Positions 38,660 through 46,990 of a stretch of DNA of 64,000 bases are shown one piece after another (the first letter of the stretch is position 1; the number at the start of each line of letters is the position of its first letter). The notes below the pieces were generated by a model. The model was given only the letters and a program-made list of their open reading frames with translations. It had not been told where the DNA came from and did no database searches. A program made the position numbers and the translations under genes. This stretch comes from Micromonospora sp. U21 (lineage in GTDB: Bacteria > Actinomycetota > Actinomycetes > Mycobacteriales > Micromonosporaceae), in contig NZ_JAGPYK010000001.1 in NCBI RefSeq assembly GCF_018070045.1, forward strand, positions 62,001 to 126,000, given 5' to 3'.

Positions 38660-38933
38660 GACGGCCACCTCGAGTGGTGACCGTCGACGGATGACAGATC
38701 GGCTGCCAATCATTCAGGCACCGCTCTTCCAGCACGTCCGCAGGGCGCGCCAGTGCCTCGGGCCGAAGCCGGTCCATGAGGCGCTGATGCAGGAACTGCG
38801 AGCCAACCGTCAACAGTCGACGGTTTGATCAGGCACTGCAGGTGCGACCGAACCGCCACTAGGCAGGACGCCTTCTGACGCATAGGGTGCACGACGCGAT
38901 CTCCCGACGGGGGCGATGTGGGAAAGGAAGGTC
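38660..38933. other. intergenic region between GT2 and wbaP-like gene
   Basis: No supported gene. A small 7-bp hairpin AACCGTC/GACGGTT (38805-38825) followed by TTTG may end the GT2 transcript. A promoter for the next gene is expected here, but no convincing -35/-10 pair is visible. Confidence 0.35.
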
Positions 38934-40487
38934 GTGTCCGCGCACACTCAGTTCCTCACGGCTGTCACGTCACAGCAGACACCGAGGTTCGACCCTGACC
39001 TGGGGGTGATCACACCCCCGTCCAACGGCATGGCCCGGTCGGTGTTCGCGCGTCCGGTCGCACCACGGGCCAACTGGCGCCGGCGCTACGTGGCCTGGCT
39101 GGTCCTGCTCGATGCCCTCGCCGCCCTGGCCGCCAGCCGGACGGTCGTCGCCCTGCTGGATGAGGCCGACGCCGGCTTCTGGGACCAGCGGGTGCTCGGG
39201 AACGTCAGCTCCTTCACCCTCGTGGCGAACATCGGCGTCCCCCTGGGTTGGCTGCTCCTGCTCGTCGCCGCTGGGGCGTACGACCAGCGTGCGCTCGGGC
39301 TGGGCACCGAGGAGCTCAAGCGGGTGGCCCGGGCCAACCTCGCGATGGCCGCCACGGTCTCGTTCCTGGCGCTGGGCTTCAAGAAGGACCTGTCCCGGGC
39401 GACGGTCGCCGCCATCATCATCTGCCTGCTGCTCTACACCCTGGTGGCTCGCTTCGCCGCTCGGGTGGTGCTGCGCCGGATCCGGCGCACCGGGCGGGCG
39501 TCGCAGAAGGTGCTGCTGGTCGGCCGGCTCTCCGACGCGCTGGCGCTGCACGAGGTGGTGACCCGCAACTACGGAGCCGGGCTGCACCCGATCGCCATCC
39601 ACCTGCCACACCACCCCCGGCCGGGTGAGCGGGTGAACGCCCCGGTGCCGGTCTACGTGGGCTGGGACCTGGTGCCGCTGGTCCAGCAGCTCGGCGCGGA
39701 CACCATCGCGGTCTGCGGCCCCGCCAGCCTGGAGTCGTACGAGCTGCGCAAGCTCGCCTGGCAGTTGGAGGGCACCGGCCTGAACCTGGTGGTGGTCCCC
39801 CAGGTCACCGACGTCACCGGTCCGCGTATCCACGTCCGGCCGATCGAGGGCCTTCCCCTGCTCAACGTGGACGAGCCCACCATCTCCGGCCTGTCGCTGC
39901 TGGCCAAGACCGTGCTCGACCGGGTCACCGCACTGGTCGGGCTGGTGCTGCTGAGCCCGGTGCTGCTCGGGATCGCGATCGCCATCAAGGCCAGCGGCCC
40001 GGGGCCGGTGATGTTCCGGCAGACCCGGATCGGCCATGAGGGTCGGGCGTTCAAGGTCTGGAAGTTCCGGACCATGTACATCGACGCCGAGGAGCGGCTG
40101 GCCGCGCTGCAGCATCGGAACGAGAGTGACGGCCTGCTCTTCAAGATGAAGGACGACCCGCGGGTCACCCGGATCGGCCGGCACCTGCGGGCACTCTCCC
40201 TGGACGAGCTGCCCCAGCTGATCAACGTGCTGCGCGGTCAGATGTCGCTGGTCGGCCCGCGCCCACTGCCCACCGAGGACGACGACTACCGCGGTGACGT
40301 CCGTCGGCGGCTGCTGGTGCGACCGGGCATCACCGGCCTCTGGCAGATCTCCGGCCGCTCCGACCTGACTTGGGACGACGCTGTCCGGCTGGACCTGCAC
40401 TACGTGGACAACTGGTCGCTGGTGTACGACCTCGCCATCCTGTGGAAGACGGCCAGCGTCGTGCTGGCCCGGCGGGGTGCGTACTGA
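38934..40487 (+). CDS. polyprenyl-phosphate sugar-1-phosphate transferase (WbaP/exopolysaccharide initiating enzyme)
   Basis: 517 residues from GTG 38934 behind GGAAAGG/AAGGAAGG. The N-terminal half has four to five membrane helices and a Rossmann-like CoA-binding-like domain (KVLLVGRLSDAL). The C-terminal bacterial sugar transferase domain has GPVMFRQTRIGHEGRAF, KVWKFRTMY, LRALSLDELPQLINVL and MSLVGPRPL, then PGITGLWQISGRSDL. It should transfer hexose-1-phosphate from a UDP-sugar to undecaprenyl phosphate, starting synthesis of the repeat units used by the glycosyltransferases, Wzx and Wzy at 20-26 kb. A strong terminator follows. Confidence 0.94.
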   Translation: MSAHTQFLTAVTSQQTPRFDPDLGVITPPSNGMARSVFARPVAPRANWRRRYVAWLVLLDALAALAASRTVVALLDEADAGFWDQRVLGNVSSFTLVANIGVPLGWLLLLVAAGAYDQRALGLGTEELKRVARANLAMAATVSFLALGFKKDLSRATVAAIIICLLLYTLVARFAARVVLRRIRRTGRASQKVLLVGRLSDALALHEVVTRNYGAGLHPIAIHLPHHPRPGERVNAPVPVYVGWDLVPLVQQLGADTIAVCGPASLESYELRKLAWQLEGTGLNLVVVPQVTDVTGPRIHVRPIEGLPLLNVDEPTISGLSLLAKTVLDRVTALVGLVLLSPVLLGIAIAIKASGPGPVMFRQTRIGHEGRAFKVWKFRTMYIDAEERLAALQHRNESDGLLFKMKDDPRVTRIGRHLRALSLDELPQLINVLRGQMSLVGPRPLPTEDDDYRGDVRRRLLVRPGITGLWQISGRSDLTWDDAVRLDLHYVDNWSLVYDLAILWKTASVVLARRGAY

Positions 40488-40507
40488 TCCCGGAACCCTG
40501 GAACGCC

Positions 40508-40539
40508 GACGGGCGGTGGCCTTCTGGCCACCGCCCGTC
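40508..40539 (+). terminator. terminator after the sugar-1-phosphate transferase
   Basis: A perfect 14-bp stem, GACGGGCGGTGGCC (40508-40521) with GGCCACCGCCCGTC (40526-40539) and a TTCT loop, followed by CCCTTGTT, 20 bases past the stop. Confidence 0.88.
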
Positions 40540-40578
40540 CCTTGTTCGTGGTGCCGCCTCCCGCGGCCGATCCCCGGC

Positions 40579-40625
40579 CCCTGGTCGCCCGCCAGGGCGA
40601 CCAGGGACAGCGCCCTGGCGGGCGA
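40579..40625 (-). terminator. two mutually exclusive hairpins downstream of the LCP gene
   Basis: CCCTGGTCGCC (40579-40589) pairs with GGCGACCAGGG (40596-40606). The overlapping TCGCCCGCCAGGGC (40585-40598) pairs perfectly with GCCCTGGCGGGCGA (40612-40625). Only one can form at a time. They lie just past the LCP stop on its strand, so termination is the simplest role. Confidence 0.65.
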
Positions 40626-40630
40626 GGGGC

Positions 40631-41716
40631 CTACTGCTTCTTCGCGCCGGCGATGATGTCCGGGACCGCATCCCGGCGCACCGCGTCGTAGAACGACTTG
40701 ACCCGGTTCGCGTCGGCCAGGACGACACTCTCCGAACCGATCCGGCCGGTGCCCTTGGTGGGGCTGGTGACGAAGGTCAGGTTGCTGCCCCGGACGCCGC
40801 GCATCTGGTTGGCCGTCTCCAGCAGGGACAGCTCCTTGTCCACCGAGACCGAGTTCGAGGTGGCCTTGAGGAACGAGTTCAGCTTGCCGGGGTTGGTGAG
40901 GAGGCCACCGGAGGAGGCCTTGTCGATGATCGCCTTGATCACCTGCTGCTGGTGCCGGATCCGGGCGAAGTCACCGTCGGCGAACTGCTTGCGCTGGCGT
41001 GCGTAGTCGAGCGCCGCCTCGCCGTCCATCTGCTGCATTCCCTTGCTGAACTTGCGGAACGGCTCGTGGATCGAGGTGAACTGCTTCTCCGAGTTGACCT
41101 CGATGCCGCCCAACGCGTCGATGATTTCCTTGAACCCGGCGAAGTCGATCAGCGCGACGTGGTCGACCCGTACATTGGTGAACGACTCCACCGTCTGCAC
41201 CATGAGCGGCACGCCACCCCAGGAGTACGCGGCATTGATCTTGGCGTCCCGGCCGCCGTTGTTGCCGTCCGCGGATCGGGGCACCGATACCCAGGTGTCC
41301 CGGGGGATCGAGATCAGTTGGGCGCTGGACCGGTCCTTCGGCAGGTGCGCGAGGATGATCGTGTCGGTCCGCGAGCCGGAGGTCTTCTCCGGGTCACGCG
41401 AGTCGCTGCCCAGGATCATGATGTTCATCGCGCCCTCGACCGACGCCTGCGGGCGACCCTCCTCGGGCACGCCCTGGAACGCGTCCACGCGCTCGATGTC
41501 CCCCTCGACGGAACGCAGGTAGAGGCCACCGGCGATCACCGCTCCGCCCCCAACCAGCGTCACCACCAGCAGGCTGATCAGCAGGATCCGCCGCCATCGG
41601 CGTCGTTGGGGTGGCTGCGGGCCGACCGACTCGCCGTCGTCCACCCGCTGTGGCTGGCCGGCGGTCCCGGTCGAGTAGTACTCGCCGGGTTGCGCGGTCT
41701 CATTGTGACGTGGCAT
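40631..41716 (-). CDS. LytR-CpsA-Psr (LCP) family glycopolymer ligase
   Basis: 361 residues. A cytoplasmic Arg-rich tail is followed by one membrane helix (about 44-66) and an extracellular LCP domain: MNIMILGSDSRDP, GSRTDTIILAHL, AQLISIPRDTWV and DARQR-type YARQRKQFADGDFARIRHQQ with the conserved Arg and Asp residues that bind the pyrophosphate lipid. LCP proteins attach undecaprenyl-linked glycopolymers to peptidoglycan or, in actinobacteria, arabinogalactan-like chains. Next to the initiating transferase, it probably anchors this cluster's polysaccharide to the wall. The start has no strong ribosome-binding site. Confidence 0.93.
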   Translation of the reverse strand: MPRHNETAQPGEYYSTGTAGQPQRVDDGESVGPQPPQRRRWRRILLISLLVVTLVGGGAVIAGGLYLRSVEGDIERVDAFQGVPEEGRPQASVEGAMNIMILGSDSRDPEKTSGSRTDTIILAHLPKDRSSAQLISIPRDTWVSVPRSADGNNGGRDAKINAAYSWGGVPLMVQTVESFTNVRVDHVALIDFAGFKEIIDALGGIEVNSEKQFTSIHEPFRKFSKGMQQMDGEAALDYARQRKQFADGDFARIRHQQQVIKAIIDKASSGGLLTNPGKLNSFLKATSNSVSVDKELSLLETANQMRGVRGSNLTFVTSPTKGTGRIGSESVVLADANRVKSFYDAVRRDAVPDIIAGAKKQ

Positions 41717-41852
41717 GGCGCGATGCTACTGACTCGGCTTCGGGCCCGAGTACCCTCGTCCGGCCGGCACCGTCCGCCGTCGGGCTTTTGTCGACCAAAC
41801 TCAATGGCAACTTCCTCTGCCGTAACGCGCGTCGGCCTGATAAGAAGCTCCG

Positions 41853-42686
41853 GTGGACGCAACGAAGCTCCGACGGGCCATCGCCCGCACCCCGCTCGCG
41901 CCCGTGGCCGCCTTCCCGAAGCGGCTGGCCCGCGTCGCCCGGCATGACGCCAAGGTGCTGCGCACCTCGGCCCGCTGGCTGGTCACCTCCCGGGAGCACC
42001 ACAACTACACCTACGACCTGACCAAACTCAGCCGCCACCACCTGGCCTGGTTCGTCAGCGTGGTCTGCGACAGCCCCGTCAAGCAGGTCCGCGGCTGGTT
42101 CGACGAGGTCGAGTCCGACCAGTCGCTGCGGCAGCACATCGAGCGAACCACCGCGGGCTCCGCCCGGCGGGGGCTGGCCGACCGGCAGGTCCGCTACGCC
42201 CGCCGGATCGGCTGGTACGCGATGGTCCGCGCCACCCGCCCCGCGCACGTGGTGGAGACCGGTGTCGACAAGGGACTGGGCAGCTGCGTCCTGGCCGCGG
42301 CACTGCTGCGCAACGCGCAGGAGGGCCACCCGGGTCGGGTCACCTCGCTGGACATCAATCCCGAGGCCGGCTACCTGGCCCGCACCGCCCCCTGGTCGGA
42401 GGTGGTCGACCTGGTGATCGGCGACTCGATCGCCTCGATCGGCGCTCTGGACCGCCCGGTCAACCTGTTCCTGCACGACAGCGACCACAGCCGGGAACAC
42501 GAGAAGCGCGAATTCGACGCGGTCGAGCCCAAGCTCGCCCCCGGCGCGATCCTGCTCACCGACAACGTCACCAGCACCAACGTGCTCGCCGAACACGCCG
42601 AGCGCACCGGCCGGCGGTTCCTCGCCTACCGGGAGAGCCCCGCCAACCACTGGTACCCCGGCGACGGCATCGGCGTGGCATGGTAA
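41853..42686 (+). CDS. class I SAM-dependent methyltransferase
   Basis: 277 residues from GTG 41853. A central Rossmann fold is seen in PAHVVETGVDKGLGSCVLAAAL (motif I, ETGVDKG) and RVTSLDINPE (acidic ribose-binding Asp). A CmcI/Methyltransf_24-like acidic loop LFLHDSDHSREHEKREF follows, then AILLTDNV. The DSDH and TDN pattern is typical of sugar or cephalosporin O-methyltransferases that use a metal ion. In this setting, O-methylation of a polysaccharide sugar is reasonable but unproven. It is divergent from the LCP gene and is followed four bases later by the MOSC gene. Confidence 0.8.
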   Translation: MDATKLRRAIARTPLAPVAAFPKRLARVARHDAKVLRTSARWLVTSREHHNYTYDLTKLSRHHLAWFVSVVCDSPVKQVRGWFDEVESDQSLRQHIERTTAGSARRGLADRQVRYARRIGWYAMVRATRPAHVVETGVDKGLGSCVLAAALLRNAQEGHPGRVTSLDINPEAGYLARTAPWSEVVDLVIGDSIASIGALDRPVNLFLHDSDHSREHEKREFDAVEPKLAPGAILLTDNVTSTNVLAEHAERTGRRFLAYRESPANHWYPGDGIGVAW

Positions 42687-42690
42687 GCGG

Positions 42691-43509
42691 GTGCGGCTGA
42701 CCTCGATCCACACGTACCCCGTCAAGGGTTGCCACCGGCTCGACCACGACGACGCGCTCGTGCAGCCGTGGGGCCTGGCGGGCGACCGGCGCTGGATGGT
42801 GGTGGACGCCGACGGGGTCGGCGTCACCCAGCGGGAGACCACCCGGCTGGTCGGCCTGCGCGCCACGGTTCACCCGGGCGGCCTCTCACTGCGCGCCGAC
42901 GGGCAGCCCGACCTCGACGTGCCCGAGCCGGCCGGCGGGGACCCGGTCGCCGTGCGCACCTTCCGCAGTCGGAGGATTCCAGTCCCCGCGCTATCCGCCG
43001 GGCCGGCGGCCGACGTCTGGCTCGGCGCGCTGCTCGGCCGGCCGGTCCGCCTGGTCTGGCTGAGCCGGCCGACCCGACACCTCGCCGCCGGGGATCGCGA
43101 GCACGACACCGGCGACCAGGTCAGCTTCGCGGACGCCTACCCGTTGCTGCTGGCGAACGCCGCCTCCCTCGACGCGCTCAACGGCTGGCTCGCCGAGGCC
43201 GGAGAGGAGCCGGTGCCGATGACCCGGTTCCGGCCCAACCTGGTGGTCGACGGGGCACCCGCGTGGGCGGAGGACGGTTGGGTCGGCCGGTCGCTGCGCA
43301 TCGGCGACCTGCGGTTCCGTGCCGCCGGGCCGTGCGACCGCTGCGTGGTGACCACGACCGACCAGGAGACCGGGGCACGCACGAAGGAGCCGCTGCGCAC
43401 GCTCGGCCGATACCGCAACATCCAACAGAAACTCCTGTTCGGGCTGCATCTGGTGCCCGTCGACAGTGGACCCCTGGCCGCGGGCGCCCCGGTCGTCCTC
43501 GAGGCGTGA
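42691..43509 (+). CDS. MOSC domain protein (YcbX-like)
   Basis: 272 residues from GTG 42691. An N-terminal MOSC beta-barrel domain (IHTYPVKGCHRL, GDRRWMVVDADG) is followed by a C-terminal MOSC domain with the conserved Cys in GPCDRCVVTTTDQETG and the terminal block RNIQQKLLFGLHL. Such proteins bind molybdenum cofactor as persulfide or oxo forms and reduce N-hydroxylated compounds, usually with an electron donor; no fused ferredoxin domain is present here. It starts four bases after the methyltransferase stop, so it may be co-transcribed, though no functional link is obvious. Confidence 0.88.
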   Translation: MRLTSIHTYPVKGCHRLDHDDALVQPWGLAGDRRWMVVDADGVGVTQRETTRLVGLRATVHPGGLSLRADGQPDLDVPEPAGGDPVAVRTFRSRRIPVPALSAGPAADVWLGALLGRPVRLVWLSRPTRHLAAGDREHDTGDQVSFADAYPLLLANAASLDALNGWLAEAGEEPVPMTRFRPNLVVDGAPAWAEDGWVGRSLRIGDLRFRAAGPCDRCVVTTTDQETGARTKEPLRTLGRYRNIQQKLLFGLHLVPVDSGPLAAGAPVVLEA

Positions 43510-43671
43510 CCGGTCGCGGGCCCGCCCGGAGCCGACCGCGCCGGCTGCCGGGCCGGATCGAGGTGACCGCAGGTCTGTTGCGGGAGCGCACCGGTCACCG
43601 TCCGTCGACACTGTCTTAGCTTTGGCTTAGCCGGCTTGTCCGGCCGACGACGGTTCGGGCAGCATCGCGGC

Positions 43672-44676
43672 GTGACGGACGGAAGCGCTCCCGGTGGCGT
43701 CGACATCGACCTCGACCTGGACCGGGCCCCGGACGACCGGACCACTCCCTCGTCCGGTCCAACCCCCTGGCTGGTCGCCACCGGCGTCACCGTCCTCGCG
43801 GCGGTGCTCGGGCTGACCCTCGCGCTGCGCTCCGGCTCCGCCCCCGCCTGCGCCGCCACCCCCGCGCTCGCCGCGCCGCCCACCGGCACCGCCACGCACA
43901 GCGGCAAGGCGACCTTCTACGACTCGAACGGCGCCGGCGGCAACTGCTCGAACCTGGCCGCCCCGGCCAACCGGCTCTACGTCGCGCTCGGTCCCACGGA
44001 GTACGCCGCCGGCGCCGCCTGCGGCGGCTTCCTCGACGTGACCGGCCCGAACGGCAGCGTCCGCGTCCTGATCATGGACCAGTGCCCGGAGTGCGCGCCC
44101 GGGCATCTCGACCTGTCCCGCGAGGCGTTCGCCCGGATCGCCGACCCGGTCCAGGGCCTCGTCCCGATCACCTACCGCGCGGTGGTCAACCCGCCACTAC
44201 CCGGACCGCTCACCTTCCGGATCAAGGAGGGCGCATCGCAGTTCTGGTTCGCCGTCCGGGTCGGCAACCACGGCAACCCACTGCGCGCCGTCGAGGTCCG
44301 GCAGCGTGACAGCGGCCCGTGGCGGTCGACCGCCCGGCAGGACTACAACTACTGGCTGATCGCCTCCGGCGCCGGTGCCGGCCCGTACACAATCCGGGTG
44401 ACCGACGTGTACGGGAACCGGGTCACCGTCGCCGGCATCCGGATGGCGCCCGGCCAGGTGCAGACCAGCGCGGTCCGCATGTACGGGCGCGGCGCCGTCG
44501 CCGCCACCTCGCGTCCGTCCGCGTCGGCCCGGCCTTCCACCAACCGACCAGCGGGTACGCCGACGCCCGCCCGCCGCCCGGCCGAGGTGGCGAAGGCGAG
44601 CGCGCCGGCCACGGCGGTGGCCAACCCGCAGGCCACCCGGCCGGCCGGGGCCACGGCCCGCTGGTGCGCGAGCTGA
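43672..44676 (+). CDS. bacterial expansin-like (EXLX1-type) secreted or anchored protein
   Basis: 334 residues from GTG 43672. A cytoplasmic stub and one membrane helix (about 35-55) precede a double-psi beta-barrel (GKATFYDSNGAGGNC to MDQCPECAPGHLDLS), with the catalytic-site-like Asp of expansins in MDQC. A CBM63-like C-terminal domain follows (FRIKEGASQFWFAVRVGNHGNPL, DYNYWLIASG). A Ser/Pro/Ala-rich tail ends in a lone Cys. Expansins loosen cellulose or peptidoglycan without hydrolysis, fitting the cellulase at the other end of the window. A CebR-like sequence overlaps codons 3-7. Confidence 0.88.
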   Translation: MTDGSAPGGVDIDLDLDRAPDDRTTPSSGPTPWLVATGVTVLAAVLGLTLALRSGSAPACAATPALAAPPTGTATHSGKATFYDSNGAGGNCSNLAAPANRLYVALGPTEYAAGAACGGFLDVTGPNGSVRVLIMDQCPECAPGHLDLSREAFARIADPVQGLVPITYRAVVNPPLPGPLTFRIKEGASQFWFAVRVGNHGNPLRAVEVRQRDSGPWRSTARQDYNYWLIASGAGAGPYTIRVTDVYGNRVTVAGIRMAPGQVQTSAVRMYGRGAVAATSRPSASARPSTNRPAGTPTPARRPAEVAKASAPATAVANPQATRPAGATARWCAS

Positions 44677-44680
44677 CCGC

Positions 44681-45217
44681 TCAGTCGGTCGGCGTCAGGT
44701 CGAGCCACATCAGGACCTCGTCCCGGTCGTCACCGGGCGCCACCCGCAGCGCGCCCGGCAGGCGACCGATCTCCCGGTACCCCAGCCGGCGGTAGAACCC
44801 GTCCAACCCCAGCCCGTCCCGCACCGTCACGTGCAGCGCCTCGTAGCCCAGCTCCCGGCCCAGCCGGGCGGCCTCGCGCATCAACGCCGAGCCGTAACCG
44901 GTGCCCTGGGTGTCCGGGTGGACCATCACCCGCTTCAGGACGCACCAGTGCGCCTTGAGCGGGAACCGGTTGTCGCAGAAGATCAGCACGGCCACCAGCC
45001 GGTCGCTGTCGTACCCGACCAGCAGCCGGTCCGGTCCGTCGGCGATGCCGGCGAACGTCGGGCCGGCGGTGGCGCGGACGTCGGCCGCGGTCACCGGGGG
45101 CACGAAGCCGACAGCGCCGCCGGCGTTGCTGACGTCCACCCAGAGGGCGACGATCTCGGCGCGCAGCTGCGGGGTGAGGTCGGGATCGAGGACGAGGCGC
45201 AGACTCACGGCGCCCAT
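44681..45217 (-). CDS. GNAT-family N-acetyltransferase
   Basis: 178 residues from ATG 45217; a GTG nine bases later is also possible. The GNAT acetyl-CoA site is VLKRVMVHPDTQGTGYGSALM (R/Q-x-x-G-x-G/A as QGTGYG), followed by YEALHVTVRDGLGLDGFYRRLGY. The acceptor is unknown. It converges on the expansin gene with four bases between stops. Confidence 0.85.
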   Translation of the reverse strand: MGAVSLRLVLDPDLTPQLRAEIVALWVDVSNAGGAVGFVPPVTAADVRATAGPTFAGIADGPDRLLVGYDSDRLVAVLIFCDNRFPLKAHWCVLKRVMVHPDTQGTGYGSALMREAARLGRELGYEALHVTVRDGLGLDGFYRRLGYREIGRLPGALRVAPGDDRDEVLMWLDLTPTD

Positions 45218-45304
45218 CCTGACCGTTCGCGCACCCGGTCGGCCCGAGGTGTGATCGATTCGACCGACAGCGCGCACGCCGAGGATTCACGTGCGACTCA
45301 TTTG

Positions 45305-45387
45305 TGCGGGAGAGGGGATTCGAACCCCCACGTCCAATAGGACAATAGGACCTAAACCTACCGCGGCTGCCGTTACGCCACTCCCGC
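45305..45387 (-). tRNA. tRNA-Leu (anticodon UAG)
   Basis: 83 bases. The acceptor stem GCGGGAG pairs with CTCCCGC, with discriminator A. The anticodon loop TTTAGGT is closed by GTAGG/CCTAT, with TAG at 45352-45354. It has a long class II variable arm and GGTTCGAATCC T-loop. The 3' CCA is not encoded. Confidence 0.95.
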
Positions 45388-46293
45388 CAACTTGCTGATT
45401 CTAGAGTGTCGGGCCGCCGGGGTGCACAGGCCGGCCGACCGGAGTATTGCCGACACGGCGTGGCCGCCGAGGGCGCACTCGCCCGCGGTCATGTCTGCCA
45501 AGCCCTGCGCAACCCGGTGCGCTCCCCACTCGGGATGGGCAAGAGCGAAGCCGATCACGAGGTCTGTGAAACGCTGCTGCATAGCACGGGTGCGAGCGCG
45601 CGAGGGAGGATCTATATAGTCCCGGTGGCCCTCAAGCGCCCGACCAGGGTACTGACATGACGCCGCGAGCACTTGATAAGCCGAGCAGCCTCAACCGCCG
45701 TAACCGCGCCTTTCTCCCTGACGAAGCAGCGTGTAAATGTCGTCGTCTGCGAGTGGTGTCGGAGGTCGCTCAGCGTCGGTGGCGGGTTGGCTGCCGCTTG
45801 CTCGGCCGTTGACCGCGTCGGCACGCGGTTTCCGGCCCGCATAGGTGTTCGTTTGGCTGTGGCAGTTAGGGCACAGCAATCGCAGGTTGGGCGGACGGTT
45901 GTCGAGGAAGTCCCCGTTGATGTGATCAACATGTAGGACTAGTGATTTCCCTTGCCAGACCGTACCCACGCCGCAGGCCTCGCACTCGACCGGTAACCCA
46001 AGGAACAGGAGCGCCCGCTTCAGCCTGGTGCCAGGAGTGCGCCGAGCGTTCCGGGGCAGTTTGATGAGCACCTGATGCGCGGGGACGCGCGGCGCCGAAC
46101 TGCCGCGGTTGTGGGTGCTGCCAGTGAAATGGGAGGTGTCAATCCCGAACTTCTTGAGTTGCCGACTGATGTGCGCATGGGAGCCGCCGCTGACGCGTAT
46201 GCCGAGCAGCCGCATCACTTCGGTGATGTGGCGAGCGGCGGCGGCCGCCGTGGCCAACGCCTCGGGCGTGTACTTGTATCGGACCACCCACAC
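45373..46293 (-). pseudogene. HNH endonuclease gene broken by two compensating frameshifts
   Basis: The intact part from 46293 encodes an HNH nuclease: zinc Cys pair CEACGVG, then VLHVDHINGDFLDNRPPNLRLLCPNCHSQT, the HNH metal motif with a second Cys pair. After ..DDIYTLLRQGE (about 45712) this frame stops at 45691. The next frame carries on with KGAVTAVEAARLIKCSRRHVSTLVGRLRATGTI, a helix-turn-helix, until about 45615. There the original frame resumes with DPPSRART and an IS3/IS481 integrase-like HTH (HPEWGAHRV..AVSAILRSAGL) to a TAA inside the 5' end of the tRNA-Leu gene. One insertion and one deletion restore a single roughly 300-residue protein. Confidence 0.65.
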
Positions 46294-46316
46294 ATGGTGA
46301 CGTCCCGGTACGACAG

Positions 46317-46793
46317 TCAGTCCAGGCCGAGGTCGCGGCGGAGCTTGGCGACGTGTCCGGTGGCCTTGACGTTGTAGAGCGCCCGTTCGATCTTGCCGTC
46401 GGCGTCGATGACGAAGGTCGAGCGGATCACGCCGGTCACGGTCTTTCCGTACATCTGCTTCTCGCCGTACGCGCCGTAGGCGGTCAGCACCGCCTTGTCC
46501 ACGTCCGACACCAGCGGGAAGGTGATCGCGTCGCGGTCGCGGAACTTCGCCAGCTTCTCGGGCTTGTCCGGGGAGATGCCGACCACCTCGTAGCCGGCGG
46601 TCTGGAGGGAGGCGAGCGAGTCACGGAAGTCGCAGGCCTGCTTGGTGCAGCCGGGGGTCATCGCCGCCGGGTAGGCGTAGAGGACCACCTTGCGGCCTCG
46701 CAGGTCGGCCAGGGCGAGCTGGTCACCGGTGTCGGTGGGGAGGGTGAACTCGGGTGCGGGGTCACCGGGGGAGAGGCGGTCGGGCGCGGTCAT
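46317..46793 (-). CDS. bcp: peroxiredoxin Bcp (thioredoxin-dependent thiol peroxidase)
   Basis: 158 residues from ATG 46793; the open frame upstream to 46871 is Arg-rich and not family-like. The AhpC/TSA fold has the peroxidatic Cys49 in AMTPGCTKQACDF and a resolving Cys54 five residues later, the atypical 2-Cys BCP arrangement. It reduces hydrogen and alkyl peroxides with thioredoxin in the cytoplasm. It is divergent from the metal transporter operon. Confidence 0.94.
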   Translation of the reverse strand: MTAPDRLSPGDPAPEFTLPTDTGDQLALADLRGRKVVLYAYPAAMTPGCTKQACDFRDSLASLQTAGYEVVGISPDKPEKLAKFRDRDAITFPLVSDVDKAVLTAYGAYGEKQMYGKTVTGVIRSTFVIDADGKIERALYNVKATGHVAKLRRDLGLD

Positions 46794-46901
46794 GGCCCGA
46801 CGATACCGCCGGGCCGGCCGGTGCCGCCGCAGACGACGCGCCGAGCGGTCGCGGCGGCTGGTCGGCGGCACCCGGTCCGGGGATGGTGATCAAGAACATG
46901 C

Positions 46902-46926
46902 GTTGTTGCCAAGGTATGGCAACAAC
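46902..46926. promoter_or_regulatory. Nur-like operator upstream of the ECF metal transporter
   Basis: A perfect 10-bp inverted repeat, GTTGTTGCCA (46902-46911) and TGGCAACAAC (46917-46926), has a 5-base spacer. Its core TTGCCA-N5-TGGCAA resembles the nickel regulator Nur box described in Streptomyces (TTGCAA-N5-TTGCAA). It lies about 65 bases before the first transporter gene. No cobalamin riboswitch features are visible. Confidence 0.65.
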
Positions 46927-46990
46927 AGTGATGGGGAAATAGGCTGACTCCCGCCGGCCCGGACGGGTCCGCTGACGCGTGGGAGGTCGC

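Noticed and set aside
46870..46990. Cobalamin riboswitch before the ECF transporter
   Set aside because: The space is short and the conserved B12-box elements are not visible; the inverted repeat points to a protein operator instead.
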